DNA of 64,000 nucleotides from Pseudomonas frederiksbergensis. GTDB taxonomy: Bacteria; Pseudomonadota; Gammaproteobacteria; Pseudomonadales; Pseudomonadaceae. Below are positions 25,747-33,901 of the stretch, piece after piece (positions within the stretch are counted from its first letter, which is position 1; each line of letters begins with the position of its first letter). The notes beneath the pieces were generated by a model, which did no database searches, was not told the DNA's origin, and was given only the letters and a program-made list of their open reading frames with translations. The stretch is from NCBI RefSeq assembly GCF_003732705.1, contig NZ_MOBR01000009.1:248001-312000 (forward strand), written 5' to 3'. The position numbers were made by a program, and so were the translations under genes.

Positions 25747-26328
25747 TTACCGAGGCAAACCCGCCGTACACAATTCCCCGGTAGCGCGAATCAACGCCAG
25801 TTCATGCAACGGATCCGTGGCCAGGCTGGCGCGTGCCTTTGCAATCCAGTTCGCGCAGCTGGGGTCGTTTCGAAAGGGCGCGAAGTCGGCGTATTGCTGC
25901 AATAGGCGGTTTTGCAGCTCATCCAGCCGTGGGCGGATTTGCTTGGCCAAGTCCGGGCGCGGGGTGTCCGGTGCCTTGCCGGCGGCTTGCCAATTGGCGA
26001 GTAGCCCGTACTGCACCAGTTTGTTCGCTTCCATCTGCGCCGCGAGTAACTGGCCCACGTCTTCCGGGTCCATTTTCCGGTCGGTGGCCAGTTGCTTGGC
26101 GTTGGCAATCACTTGCGCTTCCCTCGGACTGTCCTGGATCGGTTTGCCGCTGTCCCATTTGGTCAGGGCGACCAGATCGCCGATGTTCAGGCGTTCGTTC
26201 AACGTTACCAGCAGCGGTTGCAAGGCCTTGGGGGGCGAGGAGGGCGCACTGGCCTCGGCGCTGAGAACGGCGAGGCCGAGGGCGGCGAAGCACAGGATCT
26301 GGAGTGGAAGTTTTGGTTCGATGCTCAT
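25747..26328 (-). CDS. aroQ: Exported chorismate mutase (AroQ-gamma type)
   Basis: The 193-residue protein has an N-terminal signal peptide (LPLQILCFAALGLAVLSAEASA) and an all-helical AroQ domain. The domain holds NERLNIGDLVALTKWDSGKPIQDSPREAQVI, with the conserved Arg, Lys and Asp of the active site, and QLLAAQMEANKLVQY. The C-terminal half has two Cys (SCANW and GELC) that could form a disulphide in the periplasm. Gamma-class enzymes convert chorismate to prephenate outside the cytoplasm, and their role is uncertain. It stands 22 bases from the 3' end of the next same-strand gene. Confidence 0.88.
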   Translation of the reverse strand: MSIEPKLPLQILCFAALGLAVLSAEASAPSSPPKALQPLLVTLNERLNIGDLVALTKWDSGKPIQDSPREAQVIANAKQLATDRKMDPEDVGQLLAAQMEANKLVQYGLLANWQAAGKAPDTPRPDLAKQIRPRLDELQNRLLQQYADFAPFRNDPSCANWIAKARASLATDPLHELALIRATGELCTAGLPR

Positions 26329-26350
26329 TAATGGATATCCAGGGACGCAA

Positions 26351-27346
26351 TTAGAGGTCGACCACTACTTTACCGATTGCTTGTCCTGCGGCAACGATGG
26401 CGTGGGCATCATTGACGTTTTCCAGGCTGAAGTGTCGATCGTCCAGCAAAACCCGCAGTTGTCCTGCTTCAGCCATCCGGGTGGCTTCAGCGAGGATTTC
26501 GCCGTGGTGTTTGCGACCTTTGCCAGTGATCAGGGGCAGTAGCGTGAAGACCCCGGAGTAAGTCGCGCCCCGGAACGACAGTGGCGCGAGTTTGTGTTCG
26601 CCCCAACCGAGGCAACTGACGACGTGGCCGGTGTAGAGCTTCAACACGCCGAACGAAGCGTCCAGCGTCGCGCCGCCGACGGTGTCGTACACGATGTCAA
26701 AACCCTCGCCATCGGTGTATTGCGCAAGGTAATCGGCCGGCGCCTGACTGCGGTAATCAATCGCTGTGGCGCCGAAGCTTTCGATGATTGCCAGGCCTTT
26801 GCCACTCCCGGTGGCGAACACGTCGGCCCCGCGAGCCTTGGCGATTTGTACAACGATATGCCCGACACCACCGGCGCCGCCTTGTACCAACACCTGTTGC
26901 CCGGCCCGAACATTGGCCCGGTCCACCAGTCCTTCCCAGGCCGTGATGAAAATCAGCGGCAGCGCCGCAGCTTCACGCATGCTCAGATTACGGGGCTTAC
27001 GCGCCAGCAAATCGGCATCGACGGCGATGTATTGCGCCAGCGAACCCTGATTGCCGCCAATCCCGCCGGCCATGCCGTAGACCTCATCGCCGATGTTGAA
27101 TGCGCTGACGTCCGCACCAACCACTTCGACAACCCCGGCCAGATCTATGCCCAAAACTGCGGGCAACGGTTGCCGGGCATGCCCGCCCTGGCCGCTGCTG
27201 ATCTTTGTGTCCAGCGGGTTGACGCCACTGGCGATGATTTTTACCAACACCTGGCCTGCCTTGATTTCAGGCAATGGCAGGTTTTGCACTTGCAGTGCGG
27301 CGCCAGCGGTTACAGCGATGGCGGCGCGCATGGTGGTCTGGCTCAT
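26351..27346 (-). CDS. Zinc-less medium-chain reductase (quinone oxidoreductase-like)
   Basis: The 331-residue protein has the MDR fold: N-terminal GroES-like domain (AGQVLVKIIASGVNPLDTKISSG), then a Rossmann domain (VLVQGGAGGVGHIVVQIAKARGADVFATGSG). The structural-zinc cysteines are absent, as in NADPH:quinone reductases. ATG 27346 follows AGGAG. It is divergent from a LysR gene with a short AATAC-N5-GTATT palindrome between them, a common pattern for LysR-induced detoxifying reductases. Confidence 0.88.
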   Translation of the reverse strand: MSQTTMRAAIAVTAGAALQVQNLPLPEIKAGQVLVKIIASGVNPLDTKISSGQGGHARQPLPAVLGIDLAGVVEVVGADVSAFNIGDEVYGMAGGIGGNQGSLAQYIAVDADLLARKPRNLSMREAAALPLIFITAWEGLVDRANVRAGQQVLVQGGAGGVGHIVVQIAKARGADVFATGSGKGLAIIESFGATAIDYRSQAPADYLAQYTDGEGFDIVYDTVGGATLDASFGVLKLYTGHVVSCLGWGEHKLAPLSFRGATYSGVFTLLPLITGKGRKHHGEILAEATRMAEAGQLRVLLDDRHFSLENVNDAHAIVAAGQAIGKVVVDL

Positions 27347-27417
27347 GGGGTGACTCCTGATGACGATGAGGTGATGGCCACAGTTTCATCTAAGGTACGG
27401 ATTCCGATAAGGCGACA

Positions 27418-27432
27418 AATACCTATAGTATT
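27418..27432. promoter_or_regulatory. Candidate LysR site between MDR and LysR genes
   Basis: AATAC-CTATA-GTATT is a 15-base inverted repeat of the spacing (T-N11-A) typical of LysR regulators. It lies 30 bases before the LysR start and 72 bases before the reductase start. Confidence 0.45.
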
Positions 27433-27461
27433 CATTCCAAATCACCACTAAGTAGGCCGTG

Positions 27462-28367
27462 ATGGATACGTTAGAAGCGATGTCGATGTTTATGCGGGTG
27501 GTGGAGCGGGGCAGCTTCTCGGCCGTTGCCCGGGAGCTCGGCCTCAGCCAGCCGACCATCAGCAAACAGATCGGCGCCCTGGAAAAACGCCTGGGCGGCC
27601 GACTGTTTGCCCGCAGCACTCGAAATCTGAGCCTGACAGACGAAGGTCAGCGCTATTACGAACATTGCCGGCAGATTTTGGCGGCGGTGGACAACGCCGA
27701 ACACAGCTTCCAGACCGGCCAGGAACGGGTGGCCGGGCCGCTGCGTATTGCCTCTTCCGGCAGTTTCGGGCGGATACAGATCGCGCCTCGGCTGCACGGA
27801 TTTCTTCAGCAGCACCCCGAGGTGACGATCGACTTGCAGTTGAGCGATGAGAACGTCGATCTGGTCAGCGAGGGGATCGATGTCGCGGTGCGAATTGGCG
27901 AGTTGAAGGACAGTAGTCTGGTTGCCCGGCAAATAGGCCTGACCCGACGCCGGGTATTCGCAGCGCCCGGTTATCTCGAACACAACGGCGTGCCCGCGAC
28001 ACCCGACGCACTCAGCGCTCACAACTGCCTGGTCTTCAATCAGATGGAGCATTTCGACAGTTGGCGTTTCGAACACGCCGGCGAATGGCAGAGCGTGCAG
28101 GTCAAGGGCAATGTACGCAGTAACAACAGCGAAGCGATTCGGCAAATGGTCCTGAGCGGGTTGGGCCTGTCACTGTCGCCGTCATGGTTGTTTCGCGAGG
28201 AACTGCAGGCTGGGCGCGTGGTGGCGGTGCTGGAAGGGTACACACCGTCGTCGCTGCCGATCCATGCTGTGTTTGCACCGGATCGTCGCCAATCGGCGCG
28301 GGTGCGGGCGTTTACTGACTATTTGCGCGATGCATTTGCGCTGGATGGCGATGTTTGCCTTCGCTGA
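27462..28367 (+). CDS. LysR-family transcriptional regulator
   Basis: The 301-residue protein has an N-terminal helix-turn-helix (MDTLEAMSMFMRVVERGSFSAVARELGLSQPTISKQIGALE) and a co-inducer domain from about residue 90 (VAGPLRIASSGSFGRI). ATG 27462 is chosen over the preceding GTG. It probably regulates the divergent medium-chain reductase. It converges on the next LysR gene with a single base between stop codons. Confidence 0.92.
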   Translation: MDTLEAMSMFMRVVERGSFSAVARELGLSQPTISKQIGALEKRLGGRLFARSTRNLSLTDEGQRYYEHCRQILAAVDNAEHSFQTGQERVAGPLRIASSGSFGRIQIAPRLHGFLQQHPEVTIDLQLSDENVDLVSEGIDVAVRIGELKDSSLVARQIGLTRRRVFAAPGYLEHNGVPATPDALSAHNCLVFNQMEHFDSWRFEHAGEWQSVQVKGNVRSNNSEAIRQMVLSGLGLSLSPSWLFREELQAGRVVAVLEGYTPSSLPIHAVFAPDRRQSARVRAFTDYLRDAFALDGDVCLR

Positions 28368-28368
28368 G

Positions 28369-29265
28369 CTAGTGGTCAGCGACTTCATGAATCACGTCGA
28401 TCAGTGCGCGCAGACCGGCAGGCAAGTGTCGATGGCCTGAGTAATACAGGGAAAGCCCGGGCGCCGGTGTTTCCCATCGCTCCAATACTCTTGTCAGTCG
28501 CCCGCTGGCCAAATCATCCGTGACGTACCACTCGGGCAGTTGCGTGAGCCCCAGGCCTTGCCTCGCGGCTTCCAGCATCAGGATGGGCGAGTCCAAAACC
28601 ATGGGGCCCAGCACTTCAATCTTCAGCGTCTTATCGTCCTGAATGAACTCCCACGGTGAGGGAATCCCACTGGGAAGACGGGCGCGGATGCAGCTGTGCG
28701 CTGCAAGGTCATCGAGATTGCCTGGCGCGGGATGCTGGCTCAAGTAGTCCGCCGAAGCCACCACGACCATCGAGATTTCTTTACTGATGGGCACGCGGAT
28801 CATGTCCTGCGGCACCCGTGAACTGGCGCGCAAGCCGGCGTCGAAACCCTCGGCAATGATGTCCACCATCCGCCCGTCAGTCGCGATGTCTACTGTCATG
28901 CCGGGGTAGCGGCGCAGGAACTTCAAGAGTATGGGTTGGAAAACCATCAGCGCCGCGCCGAGCGAACTGTTGATGCGTAAGGTGCCGGTTGGAGCGCGAT
29001 TGTGCTCCAGGAGGTTGGCCATCGCCTCTTGGATAGTGGTGACCGATGGGCCGATTTGCTTCACAAAGGTTTGGCCGGCCTCGGTCAAAGAGACGCTGCG
29101 GGTGGTGCGGTGAAACAGTCGCACACCCAGCCTGGCTTCCAACCCGGCCACGGCATTGCTGACAGCCGTGGTCGACATATCCAGTTCTACCGCTGCCGCG
29201 CGGAAGCCGTTGCGCCTGGCCACGGCCAGTACGACTTCCAGTTCAGTGAGGCCACTTTTATACAT
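28369..29265 (-). CDS. LysR-family transcriptional regulator
   Basis: The 298-residue protein has the LysR helix-turn-helix ([46 protein letters not shown]) and effector domain ([14 protein letters not shown]). It is divergent from an aldehyde dehydrogenase gene with a TTTGAT-N6-ATCAAA inverted repeat between them. It is therefore likely to regulate that enzyme. Its 3' end is one base from the convergent LysR gene. Confidence 0.92.
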   Translation of the reverse strand: MYKSGLTELEVVLAVARRNGFRAAAVELDMSTTAVSNAVAGLEARLGVRLFHRTTRSVSLTEAGQTFVKQIGPSVTTIQEAMANLLEHNRAPTGTLRINSSLGAALMVFQPILLKFLRRYPGMTVDIATDGRMVDIIAEGFDAGLRASSRVPQDMIRVPISKEISMVVVASADYLSQHPAPGNLDDLAAHSCIRARLPSGIPSPWEFIQDDKTLKIEVLGPMVLDSPILMLEAARQGLGLTQLPEWYVTDDLASGRLTRVLERWETPAPGLSLYYSGHRHLPAGLRALIDVIHEVADH

Positions 29266-29295
29266 AATCCCGGTTTCCGAAATAGCTCATCCGCA

Positions 29296-29313
29296 TTTGA
29301 TCACATTATCAAA
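29296..29313. promoter_or_regulatory. Candidate operator between LysR and aldehyde dehydrogenase
   Basis: TTTGAT-CACATT-ATCAAA, a perfect 6-bp-arm inverted repeat, lies 30 bases upstream of the LysR start and 59 bases upstream of the dehydrogenase start. Confidence 0.45.
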
Positions 29314-29372
29314 ACAGTGAAGAGTCCTTAGATTGTGGGGACCCAAACAAAACACAGTCAGGAATCCCCATC

Positions 29373-30791
29373 ATGTGGACTATCAATCAGGCCTATATCG
29401 ACGGTCAGTTCGTTCCGGTGCAGGGGCGTGAAATCGTTGAGTGCATCAATCCAACGACAGAAGCGGTCATGGGCACCGTCACCTTGGCTGATCGGAACGA
29501 TGCGAAGCAGGCGATTGCGGCGGCCCGACGTGCTCAGGCAGCAATGGGCCGCACCACCAAGGCTGAACGTATCGACATGCTCAAGCGCCTACAGGCGGCC
29601 GTGCTGGCAAGCACCGAGCAGATACGCGACACCGCCATCGAAGAATACGGCGCCCCTTTTGCCCGCGCCCAATGGGTGAGCCAATATGCTTCGCAGTGCT
29701 TTGCCAACGCAGCGCAAACCCTGGAGGCCTACGATCTGGTTCGCCCGATGGGCGCGGCGCGGGTGTTTATGGAACCCGTCGGCGTTGCAGGCTTGATTGC
29801 CCCCTGGAACAGCACCGCCGGCACTCTTTGCAGCAAACTGGCCTCCGCGATTGCCGCTGGCTGTGCTTCGGTGATCAAGCCCAGTGAGATGAGTGCACTG
29901 CAAGCCCACACACTGGCCCAAGCCCTCGATCGTGCAGGTTTGCCAAACGGTGTTTTCAATATCCTGCTTGGGCGGGGAGATGAGGTGGGCGACGAAATCA
30001 GCACCAGTCCGCTCATCGCCAAAATCTCATTCACGGGCTCCACCCCGACCGGCAAGCGGATTGCTCGCGCAGGTGTCGAGACCCTGAAACGGGTGAGCCT
30101 GGCGCTCACTGGGAAATCCGCCTCTATCGTCCTTGAGGACGCGGATTTCAACATCGCCATTCCCTTGGCGCTGAATGCCGCCTTCATGAACAACGGTCAG
30201 GCGTGTGTCGCTGGCACTCGTCTGCTGGTGCCGCGTGCACGCTTGAAGGAAGTCATCGAACGGGTCAAGACGTTAGTGGCTGCGATGGTCGTGGGAAATC
30301 CTCTAGATCCGGCAACGGATATCGGGCCACTGGTCAGCCAGGCCCAATACGACCGGGTACAAGGTTTTATCCGGCGCGGCCATGAGCAAGGCGCGACGCT
30401 GATTGCCGGTGGGGAAGGCCGGCCCGTGGGGCTGGAAAAGGGATACTTCGTGCAGCCCACGGTATTTGCCGACGTTGATAACGACATGGACATCGCGCGT
30501 GAAGAAATTTTCGGCCCGGTGCTGTCAATCCTTGCCTATGACAGCGAGGCGCACGCCATAGAAATCGCCAACGCCACGATTTACGGATTACAGGCGTATG
30601 TGTTTTCGCAGCGGCCAGAACGCGCGAACCACATCGCCTCCCGATTAGAGGCGGGCACGGTATTGATCAACCGAATTGTTCCGGATCTTCTCGCACCGTT
30701 CGGGGGTTTCAAGCAGTCCGGGATCGGCAGGGAATTTGGCGTCCTTGGGCTGGAGGCATTCCTGGAAGCAAAGACGATTGCATCGCAATGA
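29373..30791 (+). CDS. Aldehyde dehydrogenase family protein lacking the usual catalytic Glu
   Basis: The 472-residue protein has ALDH landmarks: VAGLIAPWNSTAG, IKPSEMSA, FTGSTPTGKRI, the nucleophile Cys278 in NNGQACVAGTRLL, and EEIFGPVLSI. The general base glutamate in the usual LELGGKS motif is replaced (VSLALTGKS, Ala244, exactly 34 residues before Cys278 as in classical enzymes). The fold should be intact. Hydrolysis of the thioester may be slower or use another residue, or the enzyme may be CoA-acylating or an esterase. It is divergent from a LysR gene. Confidence 0.88.
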   Translation: MWTINQAYIDGQFVPVQGREIVECINPTTEAVMGTVTLADRNDAKQAIAAARRAQAAMGRTTKAERIDMLKRLQAAVLASTEQIRDTAIEEYGAPFARAQWVSQYASQCFANAAQTLEAYDLVRPMGAARVFMEPVGVAGLIAPWNSTAGTLCSKLASAIAAGCASVIKPSEMSALQAHTLAQALDRAGLPNGVFNILLGRGDEVGDEISTSPLIAKISFTGSTPTGKRIARAGVETLKRVSLALTGKSASIVLEDADFNIAIPLALNAAFMNNGQACVAGTRLLVPRARLKEVIERVKTLVAAMVVGNPLDPATDIGPLVSQAQYDRVQGFIRRGHEQGATLIAGGEGRPVGLEKGYFVQPTVFADVDNDMDIAREEIFGPVLSILAYDSEAHAIEIANATIYGLQAYVFSQRPERANHIASRLEAGTVLINRIVPDLLAPFGGFKQSGIGREFGVLGLEAFLEAKTIASQ

Positions 30792-30808
30792 GCCTGCGGG
30801 TAGCAAAA

Positions 30809-31459
30809 TCAGCCGACCGGCTCGGCCGTACAACTCATTGCCCCTGAACCTGGTTTCTGGAAAAGCACCCCGTTGTCGGTTTGCCAGAAACTGTAGTCAC
30901 CCTGGCGATCCTTGCCGGTGTAACGGGTGCCCGAATCGCTCGGCACCTGGTTCAGGGTGATCGAGGTGTTTGCCCATTTCAGGTACACGGCACCGGGGTG
31001 CGTGAGATAGAACGTGGCGGCCATCGGCGCGTTCAACCCGGCACAACGAAACGCCAGCGGGCCTTCGGTGAGACGGTCGGGATCCTTGGTTCTGACAATC
31101 GCCGAGCCCTGGCGCAGCTGGTGGGCGCGCTCGGCATAACTGCGAATCACGCACGCCTTGGGCTCTGGGTCGGCGCCACACTGATTGCGCGCGTCCATCC
31201 AGAATCGCTGGTCGATGGCGATTTTGTCTGGACGCGGGACTGCACGTTCGTCGGTGAGCGCCAGGCGATAGAGGCGCATCAGTTCGATATCCATCTGCTT
31301 CAATTGCGGGTCGCGACAGATCAGCTTCTCGACGGAGGTTTTTGCCTGGGTGCAATCGAAGGTGGTCTTGATCGGCGAAGGGGGCTCGGCACCGGCGTTC
31401 GCCGCCACGCAGACGTTGGCGGCGAACAGACAGGTGAAAAGGGCCGTGACCGTTTTCAT
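30809..31459 (-). CDS. Exported LprI-like/MliC-like protein
   Basis: The 216-residue protein has a signal peptide (MKTVTALFTCLFAANVCVAANA). A LprI/DUF1311-type N-terminal region follows (FDCTQAKTSVEKLICRDPQLKQMDIELMRLYRLAL with paired Cys). The C-terminal domain resembles MliC lysozyme inhibitors (FRCAGLNAPMAATFYL, TRYTGKDRQGDYSFWQTDNGVLFQKPGSGAMSC). Both domain types are linked to binding or resisting lysozyme in the periplasm. The combined architecture suggests lysozyme defence. It is a single gene between convergent and tandem neighbours. Confidence 0.8.
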   Translation of the reverse strand: MKTVTALFTCLFAANVCVAANAGAEPPSPIKTTFDCTQAKTSVEKLICRDPQLKQMDIELMRLYRLALTDERAVPRPDKIAIDQRFWMDARNQCGADPEPKACVIRSYAERAHQLRQGSAIVRTKDPDRLTEGPLAFRCAGLNAPMAATFYLTHPGAVYLKWANTSITLNQVPSDSGTRYTGKDRQGDYSFWQTDNGVLFQKPGSGAMSCTAEPVG

Positions 31460-31615
31460 GTTGGCTTTACCCGGTTCATTGACTGAAGAGGACTATAACC
31501 TCAAGCGGATAGAGTTCCACTCCGATACATCTGCCGGATGCTGCGCTGCCGATTTATTTGTGGAGCCCGTCAGAACTATATTTTGGTCGTCGTCCCCAGC
31601 GGTGCCCCACTTACC

Positions 31616-33901
31616 TCATTTCAACACCAGCAAGCTATAAACCCCTGCCTCACTTTCGATCCCATGGGTGTCGTGGGTGAAACCGGGGAAGGATTTGTCA
31701 AAAGCCTCCAGTGCCTTGAGATACGCCAAAAACGGCCCATCCGCAGGTCCGGCGTTCTCGCCTGGCATCAGCAACGGAATGCCCGGTGGATAGGGCACGA
31801 TGCCGGTGGCGACGATACGTCCGGCGGCTTGTTCGAGGGTGACCCGCTCGATGTCGTTGCGCACCAGCTTCTCGTAGGCCTCCACCGGGCTGAATTCGGC
31901 TTTGGGCAGCATGCCGAAGGCCTGGGCCATGTTGGCGGTGGTCTTGTGTTTTTTCATGGCGGCGAAGATGTCGTCGGCCAGGTCCTTGAGGCCCATGCCG
32001 TTGTATCGCGTCTGGTTGGCGGCCAGCAGGTCGGGCAGGCACAGTTCCAGTTCGACGTTGTCGTCGTAGTCGCGCTTGAAGTCGAGGAGGGCGTTGACCA
32101 GGGTGCCCCATTTGCCTTTGGTGATGCCGATGGAGAACAGGAACAGGATGGTGAAGTCGGTGGTTTTTTCGACCACGATGCCTTGGCGACCGAGGTAGGC
32201 CGTGAGCACACACGCCGGGATGCCCGAGTCGAGCAGGTTGCCGTCGTCGCCCATGCCGGGGCTGAGCACCGAGACCTTGATCGGGTCCAGCATGCAGTAG
32301 CCGTCCTCGATGTCGCCGAAACCGTGCCAGACCTCGTTCGGGTGCAGGACCCAGCAGTTCGGCTCGGTTTTCAGCAGTACCGGATCGACTTCATGGAACG
32401 GCACGGTTGTGCCACCGATGTGTACCGACGGCGGCTGCCAGCAGGTGAAGAACCAGTCGTCCTTGCTCAGCATCTCGTTGTGCATACGCGAGATGACCTG
32501 GCGGAACGAGACGGCTTCTTCGATGGATTCGCTGGTGAGGATCTGCCCGCTCGGGGCTTCCATCATTGCCGAGCTGACGTCGCAGGAGGCCATGATCGCG
32601 TAGTTGGGCGAGGTCGAGGCGTGCATCATGAACGATTCGTTGAAGCGCCCGTGTTCGATGGGATTGCGACCATTGCGCACGTGAATCATCGAGGCCTGGG
32701 AGAGGGCGGCCAACAGTTTGTGGGTCGATTGGGTGGCGAACACGGTTGGCTTCGACGCGTCGTGATCGTCCGGGCTGCCGTGCATGGCGAAGCGCTCGCG
32801 ATACAACGGGTTGAACCGCGCGTAGCCATACCAGGCTTCGTCGAAATGCAGCCGGTCGACGCTCTGGCCCAGCAGCTCTTCAACCCGGGTGACGTTGTAG
32901 GTCAGGCCATCGTAGGTGGAGTTGGTGATGATCGCGTGAACCGGTGTCGGATCGATCCCGTCCTTGACCAACGGGTTGTTGGCGATGGCGGCTTTCACGC
33001 CTTCGGCGCTCAGTGTCTGCGGCAGGATCGGGCCGATGATGCCGTAGCGGTTGCGGGTCGGCACCAGGTACGTCGGGATCGCGCCAGACAAGGTCATCGC
33101 GTGTTCGGCGGACTTGTGGCAATTGCGATCGCACAGGGCAATCTGATTGCGTGTGACGCTGGCCATCAGGATGACCCGATTGGAGGTCGACGAACCGTTG
33201 GTGACGTAATAGGTGCGGTGGGCGCCGAAGACCTTGGCGGCGTAGCGCTCACCCTGGCCGATCGGGCCGCTGTGATCGAGCAGCGAACCGAGTTCGCCCA
33301 CCGAGATCGACAGGTCGGAACGCAGCAGGTTTTCCCCGAAGAATTCGTAGAACGCACGGCCCGCCGTGCTTTTCAGGAACGCGGTGCCGCCGGCATGGCC
33401 GGGGGTGTGCCAGGAATATTCATAGGTTCGGGCAAACTTCACCAGGGCGCCGAACATCGGTGGCAACGCAGCCTGACGATAGCGTTCGATGGCGGCCAGG
33501 ATGCGACCGCTGAGGAAGCGGCTGGTGTCTTCGGGCAGCCAGATAAAGTCGTCGGCGTGTTGCATGACCACCAGCGGAATGCTCGACGCGGTGCTGCGGT
33601 CGCTGATCAGGAACACCGGCACGCGGGTGTTGCGTTCGCGCAGGCTGACCAGCAGTTTGATGCATTCTTCGTGGCCTTCGCTTTTGTCCATTTCCCAACT
33701 GAGCAGCACGCATTGCACGGCCGGGTCAGAGCGCAGGATCGACGTGGCGTCGCTCAGGGTTTCCGAGGCGATGACGTGTACGGCGCGTTCTTCCACATCG
33801 TTGATCAACTGATCCAGGGCACGACCGAACACGGTGCGTTTGTCCGGCGGGTTGCTCACCAACAGCGTGAGCATCCCGAGCGTGTGTCGATATTCCGTCA
33901 T
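31616..33901 (-). CDS. Inducible Orn/Lys/Arg decarboxylase (fold-type I, PLP)
   Basis: The 761-residue protein has three parts: a receiver-like wing domain (1-145), the PLP core with SWHTPGHAGGTAFLKS, TNGSSTSNRV, HFDEAWYGYARF and the PLP lysine K395 in TQSTHKLLAALSQASMIHV, and the C-terminal domain. The lysine motif is closer to the AdiA/CadA (Arg/Lys) type than to SpeF. The adjacent antiporter is of the putrescine:ornithine PotE kind, so the substrate cannot be settled here. Its ATG overlaps the antiporter stop by four bases. The pair would consume protons and export a polyamine in acid. Confidence 0.9.
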   Translation of the reverse strand: MTEYRHTLGMLTLLVSNPPDKRTVFGRALDQLINDVEERAVHVIASETLSDATSILRSDPAVQCVLLSWEMDKSEGHEECIKLLVSLRERNTRVPVFLISDRSTASSIPLVVMQHADDFIWLPEDTSRFLSGRILAAIERYRQAALPPMFGALVKFARTYEYSWHTPGHAGGTAFLKSTAGRAFYEFFGENLLRSDLSISVGELGSLLDHSGPIGQGERYAAKVFGAHRTYYVTNGSSTSNRVILMASVTRNQIALCDRNCHKSAEHAMTLSGAIPTYLVPTRNRYGIIGPILPQTLSAEGVKAAIANNPLVKDGIDPTPVHAIITNSTYDGLTYNVTRVEELLGQSVDRLHFDEAWYGYARFNPLYRERFAMHGSPDDHDASKPTVFATQSTHKLLAALSQASMIHVRNGRNPIEHGRFNESFMMHASTSPNYAIMASCDVSSAMMEAPSGQILTSESIEEAVSFRQVISRMHNEMLSKDDWFFTCWQPPSVHIGGTTVPFHEVDPVLLKTEPNCWVLHPNEVWHGFGDIEDGYCMLDPIKVSVLSPGMGDDGNLLDSGIPACVLTAYLGRQGIVVEKTTDFTILFLFSIGITKGKWGTLVNALLDFKRDYDDNVELELCLPDLLAANQTRYNGMGLKDLADDIFAAMKKHKTTANMAQAFGMLPKAEFSPVEAYEKLVRNDIERVTLEQAAGRIVATGIVPYPPGIPLLMPGENAGPADGPFLAYLKALEAFDKSFPGFTHDTHGIESEAGVYSLLVLK

